DNA of 17,899 nt from Oscillospiraceae bacterium. GTDB lineage: Bacteria > Bacillota > Clostridia > Oscillospirales > Oscillospiraceae. The notes under the pieces were generated by a model that did not search any database, was not told the origin of the DNA, and saw only the letters and a list, made by a program, of their open reading frames with translations. Both the position numbers and the translations under genes were made by a program. This document shows positions 6,169-14,536 of the stretch, in pieces (within the stretch, counting starts at the first letter, position 1; each line of letters begins with the position of its first letter). The DNA lies in assembly GCA_020025375.1 (NCBI GenBank), contig JAHHSF010000010.1:1-17899 (forward strand), given 5' to 3'.

Positions 6169-7509
6169 ATGTTGCTCATTGGAAACGGAAGGGTCTGCAC
6201 CCGGTACGAGGCCATGCCCTGGGTGGAGAACGGGGCCGTCCTCACCGATGGGGAGGTCATCCGGGCTGTGGGGCCCCTGGAGGAGCTGAAGGCCCAATAT
6301 CCCCAGGCGGAATTTGTGGATGCCTGTGGGGGGCTCATCCTTCCCGGCTTCATCAACGCCCACACCCACATCTACTCCGGCCTGGCCCGGGGCCTGACCA
6401 TTGAGGGAAATGACCCCACTAATTTTCTGGAGGTACTGAAGGGGACCTGGTGGAACATCGACCGGAAGCTCACCCTGGATGGCACCCGGGCCTCGGCCTG
6501 GGCCACCTACCTGGAGTGCATCCGCAACGGCGTGACCACCATCTTCGACCACCACGCCAGCTTCGGGGCGGTCACCGGCTCTCTCTTTGCCATTGAGGAG
6601 GTAGCCAAACAGGCGGGGGTGCGGTCCTGCCTGTGCTACGAGGTGAGCGAGCGGGACGGGGCGGAGAAGTGCGCCGCCGCCATCGCGGAAAACGCCGACT
6701 TCGCCCGCCATTGTAAGGAAGAGAACTCCGACATGGTGAAGGCCATGTTCGGTGGCCACGCCCTCTTCACCATCAGCGACAAGACCTTCGAGGCTATGAC
6801 GAAGGCAAACGAAGGCATGACCGGCTTCCACATCCATGTGGCCGAGGGGATGAACGACGTGTACGATTCTCTCCGAAATTATGGGTGCCGGCCCATCGAC
6901 CGTCTGCTCTACAACGGTATTTTGGGGGAAAAGACCATCCTGGGCCACTGCATCCATGTCTCCCCCGCCGAAATGGACACGATCAAGGAGACCGGCACCA
7001 TGGTGGTGAACAACCCGGAGAGCAACATGGGCAACGCCGTGGGTTGCTCTCCGGTGCTGGAGCTGTGGAAGCGCGGCATCCTCCTTGGCCTTGGCACTGA
7101 TGCCTACACCCACGACATGCTGGAGAGCCTGAAGGTGGCCCTGGCCATCCAGCGCCACAATACCGCCCTGCCAAACGTGGGCTGGGGGGAGGTCACCGGG
7201 ATGCTCTTCCGCAACAACGCCAAGATGGCGGGGCGGTATTTTGAGAAGCCCCTGGGGGTGCTGAAGCCCGGTGCGGCGGCCGATGTAATCATCATGGATT
7301 ACAGGCCCTTCACCCCCCTGAGTGCCGAGAACATCGACGGGCACCTGCTCTTCGGCCTGGAGGGCCGCTCCTGCCGGACTACCATCGCAAATGGCAAGGT
7401 GCTCTATAAGGACCGGAAATTTGTGGGTATCGACGAGGAGGCGGTGAGCGCCTTCTGCATGGAGCAGAGCAGGAAGCTCTGGGGTGAGCTGAACCACCGG
7501 GAATATTGA
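6169..7509 (+). CDS. ssnA: Putative aminohydrolase SsnA
   Basis: SsnA is an amidohydrolase-superfamily enzyme of the chlorohydrolase/guanine deaminase-like branch, repeatedly found with selenium-linked purine hydroxylase genes. It is believed to hydrolyse a purine-derived intermediate; the exact substrate is not established here. Its 446 residues match E. coli SsnA (about 442). Metal ligands are H65 and H67 (NAHTHIYSG), H223 (HIHVAEG), H260 (LGHCIH) and D311 (GTDAYTHD). The ATG at 6169 is chosen because AGGAGG (6156-6161) is 7 nt upstream. An in-frame ATG at 6106 lies inside the leader hairpin, has no ribosome site, and would add 21 atypical residues. ygfK follows after 13 nt. Confidence 0.9.
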   Translation: MLLIGNGRVCTRYEAMPWVENGAVLTDGEVIRAVGPLEELKAQYPQAEFVDACGGLILPGFINAHTHIYSGLARGLTIEGNDPTNFLEVLKGTWWNIDRKLTLDGTRASAWATYLECIRNGVTTIFDHHASFGAVTGSLFAIEEVAKQAGVRSCLCYEVSERDGAEKCAAAIAENADFARHCKEENSDMVKAMFGGHALFTISDKTFEAMTKANEGMTGFHIHVAEGMNDVYDSLRNYGCRPIDRLLYNGILGEKTILGHCIHVSPAEMDTIKETGTMVVNNPESNMGNAVGCSPVLELWKRGILLGLGTDAYTHDMLESLKVALAIQRHNTALPNVGWGEVTGMLFRNNAKMAGRYFEKPLGVLKPGAAADVIIMDYRPFTPLSAENIDGHLLFGLEGRSCRTTIANGKVLYKDRKFVGIDEEAVSAFCMEQSRKLWGELNHREY

Positions 7510-7522
7510 AGGAGGAAGAAGG

Positions 7523-10450
7523 ATGAGCGATATTATGCGGCCCATCCCCTTCGGGGAGCTGATGGATTGGGCGTTGACGGAATATCAGAACGAGGGAACC
7601 ATCTTCGGGGTGCCCAAGGGTCCCGCCTACGCCGGGAACCGGCCTGTTTTTGGAGAAAAGGTGGAGGTCCCCCTGGGGCCCGCCGCCGGCCCTCACACGC
7701 AGCTGGCCCAGAACCTGGTGGCGGCCTATGTGGCCGGGGCCCGGTTCTTTGAACTAAAGACCGTCCAGATCCTGGATGGGGAGGAGCTGAGCAAGTGCGT
7801 GCCCAAGCCCTGCATTACCGCCGGGGACGAATGCTACAACTGTGAGTGGTCCACCGAGCTCACCGTCCCCCACGCCTTTGACGAGTATGTGAAGGGCTGG
7901 TTCGCCTGTAAGCTGTTGGCCCGGGAACTGGGTCTGGGCGACCCGGAGGGGTTTGTTTTCAACCTGTCGGTGGGATATGATCTGGCAGGCATCCAGAGCG
8001 AGAAAATCGATACTTACATCGAGGGAATGAAGGATGCCTCCGGCACCGGAAGCTGGAAGGACTGTGTGGATTGGACCCTGGATAATCTGGATCGGTTTTC
8101 CACCGTGGACCGGGCCTTTGTGGAAAGCATTTCCCCTAACATCTCCCAGTCCATCACGGAATCCACCCTCCACGGCTGTCCCCCCGCAGAGATTGAGGCC
8201 ATTGCCTCCTATCTGATTGCGGAGAAGGGGCTCAATACCTATGTAAAGTGCAATCCTACCTTGCTGGGCTACGCCTTTGCCCGGGATAGCCTGGATAAGC
8301 TGCAGTTCGACTATGTCACCTTTGATGACCACCACTTCAGGGAGGACCTGCAGTGGGCAGACGCGGTTCCCATGTTCCACCGGCTCCAGGCCCTGGCTGC
8401 CCAAAAAGGCGTGGAGTTCGGGGTAAAGCTCACCAACACCTTCCCCGTGGAGGTGGCGGCGGAGGAATTGCCCAGCCAGGAGATGTATATGTCGGGCCGG
8501 GCCCTCTACCCACTGTCGGTCTCCCTGGCTGCGCGGCTGGCGGAGGAGTTTGGGGGCAAGCTGAGAATCTCCTACTCCGGCGGGGCCGATGCCCACAACA
8601 TCAAGGGGCTGTATGAGGCCGGAATCTGGCCCATCACCGTGGCCACCACCCTTCTCAAACCCGGCGGCTACCGGCGGCTGAGCCAGCTGGGAGCCCTCAT
8701 GGAGGGGGTCGGCCAGGGGGCCTGGACCGGGGTGGACCCGGTCAAGGCCCAGGCTTTGGCTGAAGCCGTGTTTACCGACCCCTATTACCGTAAGCCCATC
8801 AAGCCCCTGCCCCAGCGGAAGCTGGAAAAAAAGGTCCCACTCACCGACTGCTTCACCGCCCCCTGCCGGGGCGGGTGTCCCATTGGGCAGGACATTCCCG
8901 CCTATCTGCGTTTGGTGCGGGAGGGAAAGTACGCCGAGGCGCTGCGCGTCATCACAGAGCGGAATCCTCTGCCCTTCATCACCGGGACCATCTGCCCCCA
9001 CCACTGCGCCGACAAGTGTACCCGGACCTTCTATGAGGACCCGGTGGCCATCCGCGGGGCCAAGCTGACGGCGGCGGAGGGGGGCTTCGATGCCCTGCTT
9101 CCCACCCTGAAGCCCAAGCCCCGCAGGGAGGGAGTGAACGTAGCCGTTGTGGGCGGCGGACCTGCCGGAATGGCGGCGGCCTTCTTCCTGGGCCGGGAGG
9201 GGGTCCCTGTGACCCTCTTTGAAGCCACGGGCAAGCTGGGGGGCGTGGTGCGCCACGTCATCCCGGCCTTCCGCATCTCCGACGAGGCCATCGACCGGGA
9301 CGAGGCCCTCATCCGGGCCATGGGATGCCGGGTGGAGCTATACCACCCCGTCGTCTCCGCCGCCGAGCTGGAGGGGAAGGGCTTCACCCACGTCCTCTTT
9401 GCCACCGGGGCCCAGAAGCCCGGCGATCCCCGGCTGGAATATGGTGACTATATGAATTTTACCGAAGTGCTCATGCGCATCAAAAACGGCGGGACCCCCG
9501 ATTTGGGGACCGACGTGGCGGTCATCGGTGGGGGCAACTCCGCCATGGATACCGCCCGGGCCGTAAAGCACCTGCCTGGGGTGGAGCGGGTCCGGCTGGT
9601 CTACCGCCGGACCAAGAAGCAGATGCCCGCCGAGGAGGAGGAGCTTCAGCTGGCCCTGGCCGAGGGTGTGGAGTTTCTGGAACTGTTGGCTCCCGAGGGA
9701 GTCAAGGACGGCGTTTTGACCTGTAAGGTCATGGAATTGGGGGCCCCTGATTTCTCCGGCCGCCGCGCCCCGGTGGACACCGGTGAGCGGCAGGCGTTCC
9801 CCTGTACTGCCCTCATCGCCGCCGTGGGGGAGAAGATCGATGAGAGCGTGGACGTGGGCACCTGGCCGGTCATCGGCGACCGAAAGCGGGGCCCCGCCAC
9901 CGTGGTGGAGGCCATCGCCGATGCGGCGGAGGCCGCCCAGACGATCGTGGACGGTCTGGACTTCGAAAAATACGCTGCCGAAAATGCCAGGGGGGACAGG
10001 GCCTGGGCTCTGGACCAGAAGGGCAGGCTCCGGGCCGACTGCGCCTCCTGCGGGGAGGGCTGCCTGGAGTGCGCCACCGTCTGCCAGTGCTGTGTGGACG
10101 TGTGTCCCAACCGGGCCAATGTGGCAGTGAAGGTGCCGGGAAGCCCCATGCCCCAGATCCTCCACATCGACGGCATGTGCAACGAGTGCGGAAACTGCGC
10201 CGTCTTTTGTCCCTACGACAGCGCCCCCTACCGGGAGAAGTTTACCGTCTACTGGTCCCAGGAGGATTTTGAGAACAGTGAAAACAGCGGCTACCTGCCT
10301 ATGGGGGGAACTATGTGCCGGGTGCGGCTGGACGGGGAGGTCAAGGATGTGGATGTGAGCGTTCCCGGCACCCTGCGTGAGGACCTGCGCCAGCTCATCC
10401 TGACGGTGGGCCGGCAGTGGAAGGGCTACGGCAGATTGTCAGGAAAATGA
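7523..10450 (+). CDS. ygfK: YgfK, multidomain flavin and iron-sulfur oxidoreductase (putative selenate reductase subunit family)
   Basis: The 975-residue protein is a chimera. Residues 1 to about 425 form a dihydroorotate dehydrogenase-like TIM barrel. Next is a GltD-type Fe-S region with C443, C448, C452 and then C491, C495, C499. A FAD/NAD(P)H module carries dinucleotide loops VVGGGPAG (542-549) and IGGGNS (from 668). The C terminus is ferredoxin-like, with a cysteine-rich run from C840 to C861 and a regular cluster C886, C889, C892, C896. The layout resembles a PreA plus PreT dihydropyrimidine dehydrogenase joined in one chain. The 'selenate reductase' name is historical. In this locus it probably moves electrons between NAD(P)H and a purine intermediate or the molybdenum hydroxylase. 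E. coli YgfK is about 1030 aa. AAGGAGG (7509-7515) supports the ATG. A single chain, no frameshift seen. Confidence 0.9.
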   Translation: MSDIMRPIPFGELMDWALTEYQNEGTIFGVPKGPAYAGNRPVFGEKVEVPLGPAAGPHTQLAQNLVAAYVAGARFFELKTVQILDGEELSKCVPKPCITAGDECYNCEWSTELTVPHAFDEYVKGWFACKLLARELGLGDPEGFVFNLSVGYDLAGIQSEKIDTYIEGMKDASGTGSWKDCVDWTLDNLDRFSTVDRAFVESISPNISQSITESTLHGCPPAEIEAIASYLIAEKGLNTYVKCNPTLLGYAFARDSLDKLQFDYVTFDDHHFREDLQWADAVPMFHRLQALAAQKGVEFGVKLTNTFPVEVAAEELPSQEMYMSGRALYPLSVSLAARLAEEFGGKLRISYSGGADAHNIKGLYEAGIWPITVATTLLKPGGYRRLSQLGALMEGVGQGAWTGVDPVKAQALAEAVFTDPYYRKPIKPLPQRKLEKKVPLTDCFTAPCRGGCPIGQDIPAYLRLVREGKYAEALRVITERNPLPFITGTICPHHCADKCTRTFYEDPVAIRGAKLTAAEGGFDALLPTLKPKPRREGVNVAVVGGGPAGMAAAFFLGREGVPVTLFEATGKLGGVVRHVIPAFRISDEAIDRDEALIRAMGCRVELYHPVVSAAELEGKGFTHVLFATGAQKPGDPRLEYGDYMNFTEVLMRIKNGGTPDLGTDVAVIGGGNSAMDTARAVKHLPGVERVRLVYRRTKKQMPAEEEELQLALAEGVEFLELLAPEGVKDGVLTCKVMELGAPDFSGRRAPVDTGERQAFPCTALIAAVGEKIDESVDVGTWPVIGDRKRGPATVVEAIADAAEAAQTIVDGLDFEKYAAENARGDRAWALDQKGRLRADCASCGEGCLECATVCQCCVDVCPNRANVAVKVPGSPMPQILHIDGMCNECGNCAVFCPYDSAPYREKFTVYWSQEDFENSENSGYLPMGGTMCRVRLDGEVKDVDVSVPGTLREDLRQLILTVGRQWKGYGRLSGK

Positions 10451-10546
10451 AAAAATCTTGCAGGCGGTGATCTGTGCCACCGGCATTGCCTTTTTTGCCC
10501 GGGCAGGGCTGGGGACCGCTCCCATTTCGGGCTTCCCTTTGTTCCA

Positions 10547-13120
10547 TTATGCGGTGCTGCCTTTCTTTCTTTGGCGGGAATAGGGAGTGTCCTCCAGGGG
10601 AAGGGAAGTGCGGAATTTTCCGTCAAAATTATAATAGGCGTTTTGGACGGCGGGGGGTGTGGGGATGGAGCAGATCTCCCCGATGCCCTTGGCCCCGCAG
10701 GCCATCTCCGAGTGGGGTTTCTGAATGATGATGGATTCAATGGGAGGGGTCTGGTCAGCCCGGAAGAGGCCCAGACCGCCGTAGGTGAGAGTAGGAGCCC
10801 CGTTTTCCAGGGGGAAGTCCTCGGTGAGGGCGTAGCCCAGGCTCATGGTCACGCCGCCCTCAATCTGCCCCTCCACGTTCAGGGGATTGATGGCCTGGCC
10901 CACGTCGTGGGCGGCCACCACACGGCGCAGCTTGCCCTCCTCGTCCAGCTCCACCAGGTGGGTGGCGTAGCCGTAGGCGATGTGGCTGATGGGATGCTCC
11001 CGGGGGGAGCCCAGCTTGTCTGTGATACCGGTGTACTCCTGGTGGAAATTGACCCCTTCCACCGCATCCAGGTCCCGGCCTTCCAGGGCCCAGCGGAGCT
11101 CGGTGGCGGCCCGCCGGGCCGCCTCCCCGGTGAAGAGGGTCTGGCGGGAGGCGGTGGAGTTGCCCGAGTTGGGGGCGTAGCGGGTGTCGGGCTGGTCCCA
11201 GATGACCTGGGTGGGGGAGAGCTGGGCGGTCTGACAGACGATCTGGGTGAGGATGGTGCCCAGGCCCTGGCCGATGCAGGCCGCCGAGGTGCGGATATGG
11301 ACCTTGCCCTTTTCGATGTGCAGGGTGACTCGTCCGGTGTCGGGGACCCCGACCCCAAGGCCGGAGTTCTTCATGGCGCAGGCGATGCCCGCCTTGGGAT
11401 TGGAATTATAGTAGGGACGGACGGCATCCAAGGTCTCCACCAGGGCGGTGGAAGGGTCGGCGATCTGGCCGTTTGGGAGGGTCTGGCCGGGGCGGATGGC
11501 GTTGCGGTAGCGCATCTCAAAGGGGGAGATTCCCACCTTTTCCGCCAGGAGGTTCAGGTTGCACTCGGCGGCAAAACAGCTCTGGGTCACACCGAAGCCA
11601 CGGAAGGCCCCGGCGGGAGGATTGTTGGTGTAGTAGGCCTTGCCGTCGATGTCAATGGTCTGGTAGTTGTAGGGGCCGGCGGCGTGGGTGCAGGCCCGCT
11701 GGAGGACGGGGCCGCCCAGAGAGGCAAAAGCCCCGCTGTCGGCGATGAAGGTGGCCTTCATGGCGGTGAGGATGCCGTTTTCATCACAGCCGGTGGAGAC
11801 CACCATATCGAAGCCGTGGCGCTTGGGGTGGCAGAGCATGGACTCGGCCCGGCTCCACCGGACCTTCACGGGGCGCTGGGTGAGCAGGGCCAGGAGGGCG
11901 GCGTGGTGCTGGACGCTCATGTCCTCCTTGCCGCCGAAGCCGCCCCCCACCAGGCGGGCGATGACCCGTACCCGCTCCTGGTGCAGGCCGGTGGCCTCGG
12001 CACATTCCCGTTGGGTCTGATAGATGCCCTGGTCGGAGGACCAGATGACCACCCCCAGCTCATCGGGAGCGGCCACGGCGCACTCCGGTTCCAGGAAGGC
12101 GTGCTCGGTGGGCGGGGTGTGGTAGCGGGTGGTGACGGTAAATTTGGAGGCACGCAGGGCGGCGTCGGCATCCCCGCGGACCAGATGCTCGTGGGAGAGA
12201 AGGTTGCCCCCCTCCTGGAGTTGGGGTGCGCCGGGGGCCATGGCCTCTTGGGCTGAGAGGACGGGGGTCAGAATCTCGTAGTCAATGTGTACCAGGGCCT
12301 TGGCCTGTTCCAGAATCTCCGCCGTCTCGGCGGCGATGAGGACGATGGGGTCCCCCCGGAAGTGAACCTCGCCCCCCACAGGGACCAGGACCCACTGGTC
12401 CTTTTTCAGGTGGCCGATCTTGGGCTTACCGGGCAGGTCGGCGGCGGTGACCACCCGGATGACGCCGGGGAGGGCCTCCGCCTGAGCAATGTCGATGGAC
12501 TTGACGATGGCCCGGGGATGGGCGGAACGGACCGCACCGCCAAAAACCAAGCCGGGGAGGTGGATGTCATCGGTATATTTGGCAATTCCCAGGGCCTTGG
12601 CCGGGCCGTCCACCCGGTGGAGGTTCTCTCCCACCGCGCCGGTAAAGTCCTGATGGGGAACCTCTCCATCCTCCCGAAAGAGCTTGGCGGCCAGGAGGAC
12701 GGCATCCTCGATCTTCTGATAGCCGGTACAGCGGCAGATGTTTTGCCGCAGGGCTTTCTTCACGGCAGCCCGGTCCGGGTCGGGGTCCACGTCCAGGAGG
12801 GCCTTGGCGGAGATGACCATGCCCGGGGTACAGAAGCCGCACTGGACAGCCCCGCAGTGGGTGAAGGCATAGGCGTAAACCTCCTTCTCCCTCCGGGTAA
12901 GACCCTCACAGGTGAGGATGTGCTTGCCCTCCAGCCGGGAGAGCTTCTGGACGCAGGCCTTCATGGCCTTGCCGTCCACCAGGACCATACAGGTGCCGCA
13001 GGCACCCTCCGAGCAACCGTTTTTCACTGAGGTGAGGCCCAGCTGTTCCCTTAAAAAGGGAAGTAGCTTGCCGTCCTCCTCGGCGGTCATGATTCGGCCG
13101 TTGACGGTGAAAGTGACCAT
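10547..13120 (-). CDS. xdhD: Selenium-dependent xanthine dehydrogenase family, fused Fe-S/Mo subunit (XdhD-like)
   Basis: This single-chain molybdenum hydroxylase (857 aa) joins two [2Fe-2S] domains to the Mo-pterin domain and has no FAD domain. Fe-S ligands are C36, C41, C44, C56 and C94, C97, C129, C131. Mo-domain motifs are GGGFGGKED (392-400), AFRGFG with R507 as substrate arginine, and AKGIGEICS with E815 as expected catalytic base. The family is associated with a labile selenium ligand on molybdenum, not selenocysteine; no in-frame TGA is needed. Lacking FAD, it must pass electrons to a partner; YgfK, encoded next door and convergent, is the natural candidate. The start at 13120 is preferred over 13144 because GGGAG lies 7 nt upstream. 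It has its own promoter at 13151-13179. Confidence 0.88.
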   Translation of the reverse strand: MVTFTVNGRIMTAEEDGKLLPFLREQLGLTSVKNGCSEGACGTCMVLVDGKAMKACVQKLSRLEGKHILTCEGLTRREKEVYAYAFTHCGAVQCGFCTPGMVISAKALLDVDPDPDRAAVKKALRQNICRCTGYQKIEDAVLLAAKLFREDGEVPHQDFTGAVGENLHRVDGPAKALGIAKYTDDIHLPGLVFGGAVRSAHPRAIVKSIDIAQAEALPGVIRVVTAADLPGKPKIGHLKKDQWVLVPVGGEVHFRGDPIVLIAAETAEILEQAKALVHIDYEILTPVLSAQEAMAPGAPQLQEGGNLLSHEHLVRGDADAALRASKFTVTTRYHTPPTEHAFLEPECAVAAPDELGVVIWSSDQGIYQTQRECAEATGLHQERVRVIARLVGGGFGGKEDMSVQHHAALLALLTQRPVKVRWSRAESMLCHPKRHGFDMVVSTGCDENGILTAMKATFIADSGAFASLGGPVLQRACTHAAGPYNYQTIDIDGKAYYTNNPPAGAFRGFGVTQSCFAAECNLNLLAEKVGISPFEMRYRNAIRPGQTLPNGQIADPSTALVETLDAVRPYYNSNPKAGIACAMKNSGLGVGVPDTGRVTLHIEKGKVHIRTSAACIGQGLGTILTQIVCQTAQLSPTQVIWDQPDTRYAPNSGNSTASRQTLFTGEAARRAATELRWALEGRDLDAVEGVNFHQEYTGITDKLGSPREHPISHIAYGYATHLVELDEEGKLRRVVAAHDVGQAINPLNVEGQIEGGVTMSLGYALTEDFPLENGAPTLTYGGLGLFRADQTPPIESIIIQKPHSEMACGAKGIGEICSIPTPPAVQNAYYNFDGKFRTSLPLEDTPYSRQRKKGSTA

Positions 13121-13150
13121 ATGATCTCTCCCTTTCCTGTTCATAAATAT

Positions 13151-13179
13151 AGTTTAACACCAAAGGAAAGGGCTGACAA
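13151..13179 (-). promoter_or_regulatory. Predicted promoter of xdhD
   Basis: On the minus strand TTGTCA (13174-13179) and TAAACT (13151-13156) are 17 bp apart, with TGT ahead of the -10. The start would lie near 13144, giving a leader of about 24 nt. A perfect 9-bp inverted repeat, CCCTTTCCT (13130-13138) and AGGAAAGGG (13164-13172), brackets the -10 and could be an operator. Confidence 0.5.
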
Positions 13180-13212
13180 TGGGATAAATGTCGTCAAAAT
13201 AGACAAAATTAT

Positions 13213-13242
13213 AAAAAGTTTTAGGCAAAAGAAAAATTTTTT
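13213..13242. promoter_or_regulatory. A/T-rich element, copy 2 of 2
   Basis: It reads AAAAAGTTTTAGGC followed by an A-tract and six T residues, resembling the element at 5964-5990 in the same orientation. It ends 9 bp before the ygeX -35 and also lies upstream of the divergent xdhD promoter. A TAGAAA half-site (13242-13247) overlaps its end. Confidence 0.4.
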
Positions 13243-13251
13243 AGAAACCCA

Positions 13252-13279
13252 TTGACTTAGGGCGGGGGAGTGGTATGAT
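13252..13279 (+). promoter_or_regulatory. Predicted strong promoter of ygeX-ygeY-ygeW-arcC
   Basis: TTGACT (13252-13257) and TATGAT (13274-13279) match consensus at 5 of 6 positions each, are 16 bp apart, and have TGG ahead of the -10 (extended -10). The start would be near 13286, with a leader of about 30 nt. This is the best-looking promoter in the window. Confidence 0.7.
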
Positions 13280-13315
13280 GGGGGCAGAAGAACAAGAGAA
13301 GGGGAGGCTGGAAGA

Positions 13316-14521
13316 ATGGAAGAAATCAGATGGACGGCCAATGGGATGCCCGGAAACGGCGATCCATGGCTGAAGGTCATGGCGGAGGAAGAGGTGGCGA
13401 AGGCCAGGGCCTTTCACCAGAGCTTCCCCCAGTACAGTGTGACCCCTTTGGCCGAGCTGAAAAAGATGGCGGGGTATTTGGGGCTGGCCAGGCTCTGTGT
13501 GAAAGATGAGAGCTACCGGTTCGGCCTAAACGCCTTTAAGGTTCTGGGCGGCTCCTTCGCCATGGCCCGGTACATTGCCCAGAAGATGGGTAAGGACGTG
13601 GGGGAGATGACCTACGGCTACCTTACCAGCGGCAAGCTGCAGGAGGAGTTCGGCCAGGCTACCTTCTTCACCGCCACCGATGGCAACCATGGCCGGGGAG
13701 TGGCGTGGGCGGCCAATAAGCTGGGCCAGAAGGCGGTGGTCCACATGCCAAAGGGCAGCTCCAGGACCCGCTTTGACAACATTGCCAAGGAAGGCGCCCA
13801 GGTGACCATCGAGGCCGTCAACTACGACGACTGCGTCCGCATGGCGGCCGCTGAGGCGGCGGCCACCCCCAACGGGGTGGTGGTCCAGGACACCGCCTGG
13901 GAGGGCTATGAGGAGATTCCGGCCTGGATCATGCAGGGCTACGGCACCATGGCCGCGGAGGCCGACGAGCAGTTCGGTGAGCCACCCACCCACATTTTTA
14001 TCCAGGCCGGTGTGGGTTCTCTGGCCGGGGCGGTCCAGGGCTATTTTGCCAACCGTTATCCCAGGAACCCGCCCAGGGTCGTCGTCATGGAGGCACAGAT
14101 CGCCGACTGCCTCTACCAGGGGGCTGTGGCAGGGGATGGAACGCCCCGCTCCGTGGGGGGCGACCTCCAGACCATCATGGCCGGTCTGGCCTGCGGCGAA
14201 CCAAACACCATCGGCTGGGACATTCTCCGTAACCACACAGCTTTCTTCGTCTCCTGCCCCGACTGGGTCGCCGCCAAGGGAATGCGGATGCTGGCCGCCC
14301 CGTTGAAGGAGGACCCGGCAGTGACCTCCGGCGAGTCCGGTGCCGTGGGCATGGGCCTCATCGCCACCCTCATGGAGGGCGATACCTACAAGGAGCTGCG
14401 GGAGGCCATTGGCCTGGACGAAAACTCCAAGGTCCTTATGTTCTCCACCGAGGGGGACACCGACCCGGAGAGGTACAAAAAAATTGTTTGGGGCGGCGAG
14501 TATGCCACCTGTCAGGAATAA
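13316..14521 (+). CDS. ygeX: 2,3-Diaminopropionate ammonia-lyase YgeX
   Basis: This PLP fold-type II enzyme splits 2,3-diaminopropionate into pyruvate and two ammonia. In gut bacterial urate degradation it is regarded as the step that feeds purine carbon into central metabolism. K75 in LNAFKVLGG is the PLP-binding lysine. D122 (TATDGNHGRG) and D192 (VQDTAWEGYEEIP) correspond to the acid/base aspartates of the characterised E. coli enzyme. The family hallmark PAWIMQGYGTM is present. The length of 401 aa matches E. coli (398). GGAGG (13303-13307) is 8 nt from the ATG. It is first in a four-gene operon; ygeY starts 15 nt after its stop. Confidence 0.94.
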   Translation: MEEIRWTANGMPGNGDPWLKVMAEEEVAKARAFHQSFPQYSVTPLAELKKMAGYLGLARLCVKDESYRFGLNAFKVLGGSFAMARYIAQKMGKDVGEMTYGYLTSGKLQEEFGQATFFTATDGNHGRGVAWAANKLGQKAVVHMPKGSSRTRFDNIAKEGAQVTIEAVNYDDCVRMAAAEAAATPNGVVVQDTAWEGYEEIPAWIMQGYGTMAAEADEQFGEPPTHIFIQAGVGSLAGAVQGYFANRYPRNPPRVVVMEAQIADCLYQGAVAGDGTPRSVGGDLQTIMAGLACGEPNTIGWDILRNHTAFFVSCPDWVAAKGMRMLAAPLKEDPAVTSGESGAVGMGLIATLMEGDTYKELREAIGLDENSKVLMFSTEGDTDPERYKKIVWGGEYATCQE

Positions 14522-14536
14522 GGGGAGGATACGATC

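Noticed and set aside
10451..10546. Possible terminator between ygfK and xdhD (stem CGGTG 10465-10469 with CACCG 10478-10482, then TTTTTT at 10491-10496)
   Set aside because: The stem is only 5 bp and the T-run starts 8 bp after it, so it is not a convincing intrinsic terminator. The two genes converge here, but I cannot point to the termination site.
10547..13120. Selenocysteine codon in the selenium-linked genes
   Set aside because: The frames of xdhD, ygfK, ygeY, ygeW and ssnA read through without internal TGA; selenium in this enzyme family is thought to be a labile Mo ligand.
13121..13144. Upstream ATG (13142-13144) giving XdhD eight more residues
   Set aside because: It has no Shine-Dalgarno site and lies at the predicted transcription start; the ATG at 13118-13120 has GGGAG 7 nt upstream and begins the family's usual N terminus.
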